From NCBI RefSeq assembly GCF_000423465.1, contig NZ_KE384020.1:861671-925670 (forward strand): a stretch of DNA of 64,000 nt, given 5' to 3'. Position numbers and translations under genes: made by a program. Below are positions 51,775-62,050 of this stretch, piece after piece. This DNA comes from Propionicicella superfundia DSM 22317 (GTDB lineage Bacteria; Actinomycetota; Actinomycetes; Propionibacteriales; Propionibacteriaceae). The notes under the pieces were generated by a model. The model did no database searches and was not told the DNA's origin. It saw nothing but the letters and a program-made list of their open reading frames with translations. Positions within the stretch are counted from its first letter, which is position 1; every line of letters starts with the position of its first letter.

Positions 51775-51834
51775 GTGTATATCTCCTTGTTGATCGGAAA
51801 CGGGCGAAACCTGTTCTGTGCGGGAATGTGCCGA

Positions 51835-51864
51835 ACTGGGACAGTCGTCGACGACTGCCCCAGT
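51835..51864 (-). other. Intercistronic stem-loop between the GlpD-like and FGGY kinase genes
   Basis: A 13-pair stem (one G-U pair in the RNA) with a TCGA loop lies in the 112-base gap between the two genes. No T run follows, so it is more likely an mRNA stability or processing element than a terminator. Confidence 0.5.
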
Positions 51865-51886
51865 GCTCGGCGCGGTGTTCAGATGT

Positions 51887-53518
51887 TCAGGAGAGCGGGA
51901 CGAAGCGGGTCAGGTAGCGCTCGTAGTCGGCCAGCTCCTCCTCGATGCGGGCATTGTCCCATCCGAGGGAGGTGCCGGCGATGGCCGCGACGCGATCGAC
52001 CATGGGACGCCCCAGATGGTTCTCAAGACCGATCATCGTGCGGCGGCACATGATGTCGGCCAGCCGGTGCGCGTTCTCGACCTCGGCGGCCCACCGCACC
52101 TCGCCGACGGTGAGGCCGAACGCCTCGTCGACCATCTCCGAGTTGCCCTTGTCCGACGTGATGAACTGGACCAGGTCGAGGGAGCGCGTCCCGTACATGT
52201 CGACGACGCGGTCGATGAGATGCTGCGGAAGGCCGGACGGCTGCAGCGCCACCCGGAGCCGGCCGAGGTTCGGCTCGCCGCCGCCCGGCAGCGGCAGCTT
52301 GTGCGTGATCGACTTGCGGCGGAGCCCGAACTGCTTGCAGAAGATGTCCGCGAAGTCCTCGCCGACCTGCCGGAACGTGGTCAGCTTGCCGCCGACCAGG
52401 GTGTACAGGCCGGGGATGTCGGGCGCGTGGTCACGGATGTCGTGGCGCCGGGTGATGTCGGCGACGTCGCCTTCGGCGAACGGAAGGGGCCGGACGCCGG
52501 TGAACGCGTACGAGACGTTCGCATTGGTGAGGTGCGCCTCGGGAATGACCCAGTTCGTCTCGCGCAGGATGTACTCGTACTCGTCGGGCGTCGCCGAGGC
52601 CATGTCGAGATCGCCGGTGAAGCGGAGGTCGGTGGACCCGATCAGGTACCGGTCCAGCCACGGGATCACCATCATCGGCCGGCCGTCGGCCTGCGACTCG
52701 TAGTAGAAGGCGTCGTGCGGCGCGCCGGGGAACGGATTGAGGACGAGGTGCGTGCCCTTCGTCCCGCCGTTCATCCGCGGCAGGCTGATGTCGTCCTGGG
52801 TCCAGACCTCATCGATCCAGGGCCCGGCCGCGTTGACGACGACCCGCGCGGGCGCGGTGTACTCGGTGCCGCTGAGCTCGTCGCGAATGACCAGCGACGT
52901 CGCCCGCGCTCCGGTCCGTCCGAGTTGCACCGCCTTCGCGTAGGTGATGACCGTGGCGCCCGCCCGCTCGGCCGCGAGGGAGATCTCGTAGCTCATCCGC
53001 TCGGCGTAGTTCACCTGCGCGTCGGAGTAGTAGGCCGCCCCCTGCAGCCCCTCGGGGTTGAGGCTGGGCTCGCGCTCGAGGATCTTCTCGGGCGACAGCA
53101 GCTCGAAGCGGCGCACGGACTTGTCGAAGGACAGGACGTCGTAGGCGATCATGCCCAGGCGCAGGATGTTCGCCGAGTGCGCGTTGGACTTGTAGAACGG
53201 CAGCAGGAACCGCAGCTCACGCACCAGATGCGGGGCGGCCCGGAGCAGCCACTCGCGCTCCCGCAGCGATTCCCGCACCAGCGGGACGTCGTACTTCTCG
53301 AGATACTTCAACCCGCCGTGGATCATCTTGCTCGACCACGACGAGGTCCCCGAGCCGATGTCGCCCTTGTCGACGAGCAGGACGCGCATTCCGCGGAGCG
53401 CGCACTCCCAGGCGATGCCCGCGCCGTTCACCCCGGCACCGACGATCGCGACGTCATACCCGGCCGATACGGACTGGAGAGCCTGTTCCCGCTTCGCTGT
53501 CGCAGCGGTCTGCGTCAT
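51887..53518 (-). CDS. FAD-dependent glycerol-3-phosphate dehydrogenase family protein (GlpD/EryB-like)
   Basis: A 543-residue flavoprotein oxidising a polyol phosphate and feeding electrons to the quinone pool. The FAD-binding VAIVGAGVNGAGIA (residues ~22-35) is followed by GSGTSSWSSKMIHGGLKYLE, NAAGPW, GTKGTHLVL, IGSTDLRFTGD and the C-terminal alpha domain. GlpD oxidises glycerol-3-phosphate; the related EryB oxidises erythritol-1-phosphate. The adjacent kinase is not GlpK, so an erythritol- or pentitol-type role is possible. The start follows AAGGAG; an inverted repeat overlaps that region. It lies downstream of secA but behind its own terminator and promoter gap. Confidence 0.88.
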   Translation of the reverse strand: MTQTAATAKREQALQSVSAGYDVAIVGAGVNGAGIAWECALRGMRVLLVDKGDIGSGTSSWSSKMIHGGLKYLEKYDVPLVRESLREREWLLRAAPHLVRELRFLLPFYKSNAHSANILRLGMIAYDVLSFDKSVRRFELLSPEKILEREPSLNPEGLQGAAYYSDAQVNYAERMSYEISLAAERAGATVITYAKAVQLGRTGARATSLVIRDELSGTEYTAPARVVVNAAGPWIDEVWTQDDISLPRMNGGTKGTHLVLNPFPGAPHDAFYYESQADGRPMMVIPWLDRYLIGSTDLRFTGDLDMASATPDEYEYILRETNWVIPEAHLTNANVSYAFTGVRPLPFAEGDVADITRRHDIRDHAPDIPGLYTLVGGKLTTFRQVGEDFADIFCKQFGLRRKSITHKLPLPGGGEPNLGRLRVALQPSGLPQHLIDRVVDMYGTRSLDLVQFITSDKGNSEMVDEAFGLTVGEVRWAAEVENAHRLADIMCRRTMIGLENHLGRPMVDRVAAIAGTSLGWDNARIEEELADYERYLTRFVPLS

Positions 53519-53531
53519 ACCTGATCACTCC

Positions 53532-53545
53532 TTCGTGATGACGAA
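53532..53545. promoter_or_regulatory. Inverted repeat TTCGT-N4-ACGAA at the glpD-like ribosome site
   Basis: A perfect 5+5 inverted repeat begins 14 bases upstream of the start codon and overlaps the AAGGAG ribosome site. Its position suits a repressor operator for the polyol-phosphate genes, but no regulator gene is adjacent and a chance repeat is possible. Confidence 0.35.
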
Positions 53546-53693
53546 TAGCTGTAGCTGCGTCCAGAATGTGTCTCGCGAACGACCGGAGCCACCCGATGCG
53601 CAGACCTCGCTCACATGAGCAACAGGTGTGCGAGCACAGGGGTCCGCAGGGTTCCGATGAACGCACGGATTGCACATGACCGAACGCTGCCCG

Positions 53694-53720
53694 CCGGGTT
53701 CGAGGACCACCCGAACCCGG
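53694..53720 (-). terminator. Candidate terminator after secA
   Basis: CCGGGTTCG and CGAACCCGG form a nine-pair stem with a nine-base loop starting 17 bases beyond the secA stop. There is no clear T run. Confidence 0.5.
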
Positions 53721-53736
53721 TTCCCGGCGACGCCCG

Positions 53737-56616
<2,880 letters not shown>

Positions 56617-56790
56617 TGTGCGCTTCCTCACCTGTTCGTGCGCCGCTACGGCGACTGCCGCACCCATCCTAGGGGCTCGGGTCGAACGGACCCATGTCCG
56701 CCCCGGGTGCGTGTGGCGCGCATCGATCAGGCCGGGCAGGGCGTCGGGCCGCCGGGCGGGGGCGGTAAGTTGTCGCCCCGAGGAGGCGGC

Positions 56791-57480
56791 ATGGTGGACA
56801 ACCCGGACGCCCGTGTGCTCGCGGACGTTCTCACGCCCTCGCTCCTGCGCGCCGCCGCCTCATTCGCCGACCACGAACGACTCTGCCGGCTCGCGGTCCG
56901 CCACGGGATCGCCGCGGTCGCCGTCACCCCGGCCCAGGTCGGGCTGTGCGCATACCGGCTCGCCGGCACACCGGTCCGCGTCGGGACGGTCGTCGCGTTT
57001 CCGCTCGGGCAGTCCTCGATCGCGGCCAAGGTGTGGGAGACCGACCACGTCCTCGCCCACGGCGCGACCGAAGTGGGCTACGTCGTGAACCTCACCGAAC
57101 TGCGCGAGGGGAACCGCGGCTACGTCGCGACGGAGATGCAGCATGTCGTGGACGCGTGCCGGGCGGGCGGTGCCGCGGCGAAGGTCATCGTCGAGGCTTC
57201 CCTTCTCAGCGACGCCCAGGTGCGCGAGGTGTGCGATATCGCGACCGACATCGGGCCGGACCTGCTCGTCACGGCCACCGGATGCGCGCCGGCGGATCGG
57301 CCGGCGCGCACGGTGGAACTGATGCGCCACCACACGGGGCCCGGGATCGGCATCGAGGCCGCCTGCGACATCGTCACGCCCGCACAGGCGCGGATGCTGC
57401 TGGACTGCGGTGCCGCCCGGCTGCTGTCGGCGACCTGGCCTGCCCTGCTGGCCGACGACAGCACGGTGCCCACCTCCTAG
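56791..57480 (+). CDS. DeoC-like aldolase-fold protein without the catalytic residues
   Basis: 229 residues with the TIM-barrel layout of deoxyribose-phosphate aldolase: [45 protein letters not shown]. The three key E. coli residues are missing: Asp102 is Gly96, the Schiff-base Lys167 of KTSTG is Val160 in VTATG, and Lys201 is Glu189 or nearby in [10 protein letters not shown]. Normal DeoC chemistry is therefore not expected. The frame is intact with a strong AGGAGG ribosome site, so this looks like a maintained pseudoenzyme or repurposed enzyme, not a decaying gene. Divergent from secA. Confidence 0.8.
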   Translation: MVDNPDARVLADVLTPSLLRAAASFADHERLCRLAVRHGIAAVAVTPAQVGLCAYRLAGTPVRVGTVVAFPLGQSSIAAKVWETDHVLAHGATEVGYVVNLTELREGNRGYVATEMQHVVDACRAGGAAAKVIVEASLLSDAQVREVCDIATDIGPDLLVTATGCAPADRPARTVELMRHHTGPGIGIEAACDIVTPAQARMLLDCGAARLLSATWPALLADDSTVPTS

Positions 57481-57502
57481 ATCAGGAAGTCCAAAGGGCC
57501 GC

Positions 57503-57590
57503 GCGTAGCTACGCTCCGGGCCAGGCCGCTACCCCAAGGCCGGGACGCTACCGGTCCCCCGGTAGCGTCCCGGCCGGGGCGTAGCTACGC
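57503..57590. repeat. Nested palindrome block: two GCGTAGCTACGC copies flanking a 17-bp hairpin
   Basis: The perfect 12-base palindrome GCGTAGCTACGC occurs at 57503-57514 and 57579-57590. Between them GGCCGGGACGCTACCGG (57538-57554) pairs perfectly with its inverse at 57559-57575 around a TCCC loop. A further CGCTACC copy lies at 57527. The hairpin sits between the convergent DeoC-like and hpf genes and would serve as a bidirectional terminator; the flanking palindromes are not needed for that. Confidence 0.8.
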
Positions 57591-57631
57591 GAGCTTCTCG
57601 CCCTCGGTGAACGTCGCTCGTGTGCGACGCC

Positions 57632-58246
57632 TCAGCCCGTCTCGGCCGCTCGTTCCAGATCGAGGTGGATGACCCCGTAGTCGTAGGCCCGCCGCCGGTA
57701 CACGACGCTGGGCTGCGAGGTGTCGGCATCGACGTACAGGAAGAAGTCGTGGCCGACGAGCTCCATCTCGTCCAGGGCCTGCGCCAGCGTCAGCGGCGTC
57801 GCCTTGAAGAGCTTCTCGCGCACCACGAGGGGACCGTCCCCGACGACCTCCAGCCCGGCGATCTTACGGACCTCCGGCGCATCGACCGCAGCCGGCTCGG
57901 CCGGCGGTGCCGGCAGGTCCAGCACGTGCGAGATCCGCAGACCGCGATGCGTCTTGCGCCGGTCGGAGGCCTTGCGCAACTGCGACTTCATCTTGTCGAG
58001 CGCGTGGTCGAACGCCACCGCCTTGTCGTCGGCCATCGCCACCGAACGCACGACCGGTCCCTTGCTGTAGAGCGTGATCTCGGCCTGCGTGGTCTGGTCA
58101 GGGCGCCGGCTCTTGTCGACCGTGATCTGGACCTCCGTCCGGATGACGCGGTCCTTGAGCCGTTCGATCGACTGCAGTCGATCGGTGATTCGCTCCCTCA
58201 GATCCTCAGGAATCTGGCAATGGCGCCCGGTGACGATGACGTCCAT
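57632..58246 (-). CDS. hpf: Long-form ribosome hibernation promoting factor
   Basis: A 204-residue long HPF. The N-terminal S30AE domain (MDVIVTGRHCQIPEDLRERI; EVQITVDKSR; DKMKSQLRK) binds the 30S subunit. The C-terminal dimerisation domain (FKATPLTLAQALDEMELVGH, FFLYVDADTSQPSVVYRR) pairs two 70S ribosomes into 100S dimers in stationary phase. ATG 58246 has a GGGAGG ribosome site; an upstream in-frame extension is not conserved. Normally beside secA, as in mycobacteria; here the DeoC-like gene is inserted between them. Confidence 0.94.
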   Translation of the reverse strand: MDVIVTGRHCQIPEDLRERITDRLQSIERLKDRVIRTEVQITVDKSRRPDQTTQAEITLYSKGPVVRSVAMADDKAVAFDHALDKMKSQLRKASDRRKTHRGLRISHVLDLPAPPAEPAAVDAPEVRKIAGLEVVGDGPLVVREKLFKATPLTLAQALDEMELVGHDFFLYVDADTSQPSVVYRRRAYDYGVIHLDLERAAETG

Positions 58247-58432
58247 CTCAACCTCCCTTGGTCGGCGGGACCGGGTCCCGCACGTCGAAGAACCAAACGG
58301 CACCACTCCGAGCCGAACGGCGTGGACATGGTGCCATGCACCAACGTTAGTGAGGCGCGGGTCCGTTTACCAGCGCGTCCGGGCCCGCCACGCCGAGGCA
58401 GTCCCCCCAGGATGGGCTCCCGGAGACACCGG

Positions 58433-58438
58433 TACGGT
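58433..58438 (+). promoter_or_regulatory. -10 box of the rhomboid gene (leaderless)
   Basis: TACGGT lies six bases before the GTG at 58445, matching leaderless spacing. Confidence 0.45.
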
Positions 58439-58444
58439 GGAGAT

Positions 58445-59389
58445 GTGCAGCCAACCCACGAACCGGCCCAGCCCGTCGTCGGCTGCGCACAGCACCCGCA
58501 GACACCTGCTCTGACCTTCTGCCAGCGCTGCGGGCGTCCGATCTGCGGAGCCTGCATGGTCGAGGCGCCCGTCGGATACCAGTGCCCCGTCTGCGTCGCC
58601 GAGGGCTCCCGCCGGTCCCGCGCCGACGAGTTGCCGTTCGGCGGCCGCCGCTCGGCGGGCGGCCGCTCGACGACCTCGATCCTCATCGGGGTCAATATCG
58701 CCGTCTGGGTGGCGATCCTCCTCACCGGAGGCTCCGGCAGCCGATTGGTGGACTGGCTGGCGATCAGTCCGCTCGGCACCTGCCTCGGCGCTGCCGGCAA
58801 CACCTACTATCCCGGCGTGGACGCCGCGCAGTGCGCACAGTTCGGGAGCGCGGCGAGTTGGGCGCCCGGCGTGGCCGACGGAGCCGTCTGGCAGTTGCTC
58901 ACCGCGGGATTCGCGCACATCGAGGTCTGGCACATCCTCAGCAACATGCTCGTGCTGTGGTTCATCGGGCCCACCGTCGAGCAGATCCTCGGCCGGGTCC
59001 GCTTCGTGGCGCTGTACCTGCTGTCCCTGTTCGGAGGATCGGTCGCGGTGATGTGGTTCGCCGCACCCGAGTCGAGCGCGCTCGGCGCGTCAGGGGCGAT
59101 CTTCGGCCTGCTCGGCGCACTGCTCATCCTGACGATCAGGGGCAAGGGCGATCTCCGCAGCATCCTGTTGTGGATCGGCGTCAACCTCGCTGTCACCTTC
59201 GCCGGCTTCGCCCAGATCTCGTGGCAGGGACACCTCGGAGGTCTTGTGGCGGGCGCCGCGGCGACGGCCATCATCGTCTACGCGCCGAGGACCGGCGAGC
59301 ACCGCACACGCCTGCAGTGGCTGCTGCTCGGCGGCCTGTTCGTCCTGCTGGCGTTGCTGACTGCGGTCAGGTGTCTGCAACTGGCCTGA
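58445..59389 (+). CDS. Rhomboid-family intramembrane serine protease with N-terminal zinc finger
   Basis: A 314-residue membrane protease. A cytoplasmic cysteine-rich B-box-like finger (C14, C26, C29, C34, C37, C47, C50) precedes six membrane helices. The catalytic dyad is Ser216 in GASGAIFG and His263 in WQGHLGG; HILSN at 163-167 is the oxyanion-stabilising loop. Rhomboids cut within membrane helices; the finger-plus-rhomboid layout is common in actinobacteria but its substrates are unknown. The GTG at 58445 follows a TACGGT box at six bases. Divergent from hpf. Confidence 0.92.
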   Translation: MQPTHEPAQPVVGCAQHPQTPALTFCQRCGRPICGACMVEAPVGYQCPVCVAEGSRRSRADELPFGGRRSAGGRSTTSILIGVNIAVWVAILLTGGSGSRLVDWLAISPLGTCLGAAGNTYYPGVDAAQCAQFGSAASWAPGVADGAVWQLLTAGFAHIEVWHILSNMLVLWFIGPTVEQILGRVRFVALYLLSLFGGSVAVMWFAAPESSALGASGAIFGLLGALLILTIRGKGDLRSILLWIGVNLAVTFAGFAQISWQGHLGGLVAGAAATAIIVYAPRTGEHRTRLQWLLLGGLFVLLALLTAVRCLQLA

Positions 59390-59438
59390 CGGACCACACG
59401 CCCGCCGAGAGCCCAATCCCGCTCCCACTATGGGATAT

Positions 59439-59484
59439 AACATCGCTGTAATAATCCCTAACACACTCGTAACCGGGCAACAAC
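59439..59484 (+). promoter_or_regulatory. Possible GlnR-type boxes upstream of amtB
   Basis: ATAAC-N6-GTAAT (59439-59454) and GTAAC-N6-ACAAC (59469-59484) resemble the actinobacterial GlnR pattern (GTnAC-N6-GnAAC) in an unusually A/T-rich stretch 35-80 bases before amtB. GlnR activates amtB under nitrogen limitation in many actinobacteria. The match is by eye and inexact. Confidence 0.4.
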
Positions 59485-59518
59485 AGCGGAGAAACGTCCA
59501 TGCCCAAGAGTCGTCCCC

Positions 59519-60889
59519 ATGATTGCTTTCGAGATTGACTCCGGCGACACCGCCTGGGTGCTGGCCAGCGCAGCACTGGTCCTGCTGATGACCCCAGGCC
59601 TCGCCCTCTTCTACGGCGGCATGGTCCGCGCCAAGGGCGTGCTCAACACCATGATGATGAGCTTCATCTCGATGGGCACGATCGGCGTGATCTGGGTGCT
59701 GTACGGCTACAGCCTCGCCTTCGGCAACTCGGTCGGAGGACTCGGCATCATCGGGAACCCGCTCGAGTTCCTCGGCCTGAAGGGCCTGATGGCCGAGGAC
59801 GCCGTTGCCGGCACTGTGCCCGCTTTGGCCTTTGTCGCGTTCCAGTCCGCCTTCGCCATCATCACGGTGGCCCTCGTGTCCGGCGCGATCGCCGATCGTG
59901 CCAAGTTCACCGCCTGGACGGTCTTCACCATCGTGTGGGGCACCCTGGTCTACTTCCCGGCCGCCCACTGGGTGTTCGCGTTCAGCAGCGAGGACGGCTC
60001 CGTCGTCGGCGGGTGGATCGCCAACCAGATCCAGGCCCTCGACTTCGCAGGCGGCACGGCCATCCACATCAACGCAGGCGCCGCGGCCCTCGCGCTCGCT
60101 CTCGTCCTCGGTCCCCGGATCGGGTTCGGAGCCAAGCCGATGCGTCCGCACAACCTGACGCTCGTCATGCTCGGCGCCGCGCTCCTGTGGTTCGGCTGGT
60201 TCGGCTTCAACGCCGGCTCCGCGGTCGCCGCGAACGCCAGCGCAGCCCTCGCCTGGGTCAACACGCTCGTCGCGACGTCCGCCGCCATGCTCTCCTGGCT
60301 CGTGGTCGAGAAGGTCCGCGACGGCCATCCGACATCCCTCGGCGCCGCATCCGGCATCGTCGCAGGCCTCGTCGGGATCACCCCGGCGGCAGGTTCGGTC
60401 GGTCCGCTCGGCGCCATCCTCATCGGCATCCTCGCAGGCGTCGCCTGCGCCTACGCCGTCGGCCTGAAGTACAAGCTGGGCTATGACGACTCGCTCGACG
60501 TCGTCGGCGTCCACCTCGTCGGTGGCCTCGTCGGCACGCTGATGATCGGCTTCGTCGCCGACCCGGCCTCCAGCGCCGGCGTGGCCGGACTGTTCTACGG
60601 TGGCGGTCTCGACCAGCTCTGGCGGCAGGCCGTGGGCGCGTTCGCCGTGCTGATCTACTCCTTCTGCGTCACCTGGGTGATCGGCAAGGTCATCGACATG
60701 ACGATCGGCTTCCGGGTCACGCCGGCCGAGGAGAGCAGCGGCATCGACCTCGCTGAGCACGCCGAGAACGGCTACATCCTCTCCAGCGTCGGGTACGGCA
60801 CCTACCGTGGTGTCCAGCACACCACCGTCCTCGAGGCGGGCGACCTCCCGCCCAGCGCCAGCAAGGCCGACGAAAAGAGCAACGCATGA
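59519..60889 (+). CDS. amtB: Ammonium transporter, Amt family
   Basis: A 456-residue membrane channel with eleven expected helices. Family signatures: ALFYGGMVRAKG near the start; FPAAHWVF and GVHLVGGLVG, which hold the two pore histidines; and FGFNAGSA. It imports ammonium when external nitrogen is scarce and is plugged by GlnK when nitrogen is replete. The 3' end overlaps glnK (ATGA), the standard amtB-glnK pairing. The ATG at 59519 opens directly into the first helix. In mycobacteria this pair lies elsewhere, so it appears inserted between hpf and comF here. Confidence 0.96.
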   Translation: MIAFEIDSGDTAWVLASAALVLLMTPGLALFYGGMVRAKGVLNTMMMSFISMGTIGVIWVLYGYSLAFGNSVGGLGIIGNPLEFLGLKGLMAEDAVAGTVPALAFVAFQSAFAIITVALVSGAIADRAKFTAWTVFTIVWGTLVYFPAAHWVFAFSSEDGSVVGGWIANQIQALDFAGGTAIHINAGAAALALALVLGPRIGFGAKPMRPHNLTLVMLGAALLWFGWFGFNAGSAVAANASAALAWVNTLVATSAAMLSWLVVEKVRDGHPTSLGAASGIVAGLVGITPAAGSVGPLGAILIGILAGVACAYAVGLKYKLGYDDSLDVVGVHLVGGLVGTLMIGFVADPASSAGVAGLFYGGGLDQLWRQAVGAFAVLIYSFCVTWVIGKVIDMTIGFRVTPAEESSGIDLAEHAENGYILSSVGYGTYRGVQHTTVLEAGDLPPSASKADEKSNA

Positions 60890-61224
60890 AACTGGTCACC
60901 GCCATCATCCAGCCGTCCAACCTCGATGTCGTGCAGAAGGCGCTGATCCGCAAGGGGATCCAAGGCATGACCGTCACCGAGGTCAGCGGATACGCCCGCC
61001 AGCACGGCCACGCCGAGGTCTACCGGGGCGCCGAGTACACCGTCGACTTCATCGGCAAGATCAAGATCGAGGTCGTCTGCACCGACGCCAACGTGCCCAC
61101 CGTCGTCGAGGCCATCGTCGAAGGGGCCCGCACCGGGCAGGTCGGCGACGGCAAGGTCTGGGTGGTCCCCGTCGAGTCGGTCACCCGCGTCCGCACCGGC
61201 GAAACCGACGCGGCGGCTCTCTGA
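60886..61224 (+). CDS. glnK: Nitrogen regulatory protein P-II
   Basis: A 112-residue PII signal protein that binds ATP/ADP and 2-oxoglutarate and gates AmtB. The T-loop (YRGAEYTVDF) retains Tyr51, the residue modified by GlnD: uridylylated in enterics, adenylylated in actinobacteria. The B-loop TGQVGDGKVWV and C-loop RTGETD are intact. ATG overlaps the amtB stop; a strong terminator ends the operon. No glnD follows, unlike the amtB-glnK-glnD operon of Streptomyces and mycobacteria. Confidence 0.96.
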   Translation: MKLVTAIIQPSNLDVVQKALIRKGIQGMTVTEVSGYARQHGHAEVYRGAEYTVDFIGKIKIEVVCTDANVPTVVEAIVEGARTGQVGDGKVWVVPVESVTRVRTGETDAAAL

Positions 61225-61243
61225 CAGACCGCGCAGCAAGCTC

Positions 61244-61273
61244 GAGGGGGTGGTGCTCAGGCACCACCCCCTC
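61244..61273 (+). terminator. Terminator of the amtB-glnK operon
   Basis: GAGGGGGTGGTGC and GCACCACCCCCTC form a perfect 13-pair stem with a TCAG loop, 19 bases after the glnK stop. There is no strong T run. Confidence 0.85.
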
Positions 61274-61309
61274 CGTCATCCCCCACGTCGGCGTCCCGCT
61301 CTGCGGCGG

Positions 61310-61984
61310 TCAGGACCGAGAGGCGTCGCTGCGGAGACGGACGGCCGCGACAACGGCCGCTCCGAGCGGGTCCCACCCGGCGGCACGTGCGGCACGGACG
61401 GCCTCGCCGAGCGTCGCACCGGTGGTGCAGACGTCGTCCACGAGGACGGCGGGCAGACCGTCGGGCAGCGGTCGCGCACGAAACGCGCCGGCGACGTTAG
61501 CGCGACGCCCGGCCGTGTCCAGGCCCGCCTGGTCCTCAACCTGTCCGGCGATGCGCAGCGCGGCGACGACCCGCACGGGCACACCCGTGCTCCGCCGCAG
61601 CACCCCGACGGCCATGCGCGACAGGTGCAGCGTCGTGTCGAGTCCGCGCTCCCGGACGGCCTCGGCCCTCGACGGGACCGGCACCACGGTCAGCGGTGCC
61701 GGCGGACCGGCACCTCCCCATACCCGCGCCGCAGCGATCGCCAGACGCCGTCCGAGCGGACCGGCCAGAGTCCACGCGCCGCGCTCCTTGTACGCGACGA
61801 CGAGCCCGCGCACCGGATCGCGGTACTCATGCGCGGCGACGACAGGCACCGGCAGCTCCACACGCCACGGCCTCTCCCCGGCCAGTGCCGACCGGCATCC
61901 CGGACACAGGGTTCGTCCCGGCGCGCCACAGCCGGCGCACCGCCCGGCGAGCAGCACGTCGAGCGTCGCATCCCACACCCTCAC
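61310..61984 (-). CDS. ComF-family phosphoribosyltransferase-like protein
   Basis: About 224 residues from the GTG at 61984; a TTG at 62035 would add 17. An N-terminal zinc finger (CAGCGAPGRTLCPGC) is followed by a type I phosphoribosyltransferase fold with VPVPSR and the PRPP loop AVLVDDVCTTGATL. ComF proteins are tied to DNA uptake in naturally competent bacteria, but most actinobacterial members are uncharacterised. It sits directly downstream of lpqB on the same strand, matching the mtrAB-lpqB-comF order of mycobacteria. The shorter start fits the family opening (LDVLLAGRCAGCG). Confidence 0.85.
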   Translation of the reverse strand: MRVWDATLDVLLAGRCAGCGAPGRTLCPGCRSALAGERPWRVELPVPVVAAHEYRDPVRGLVVAYKERGAWTLAGPLGRRLAIAAARVWGGAGPPAPLTVVPVPSRAEAVRERGLDTTLHLSRMAVGVLRRSTGVPVRVVAALRIAGQVEDQAGLDTAGRRANVAGAFRARPLPDGLPAVLVDDVCTTGATLGEAVRAARAAGWDPLGAAVVAAVRLRSDASRS

Positions 61985-62050
61985 CCACCCAGCATGACGT
62001 CTGTTCTCGTCGACCGCCGCCGTGGCTGTGGACAAGCCACGCCCGGTCCG

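Noticed and set aside
53581-53693. A second operator or small gene in the secA to GlpD-like gap
   Set aside because: Only an imperfect CTCACA/TGTG repeat was seen and no ORF with a ribosome site; too weak to list.
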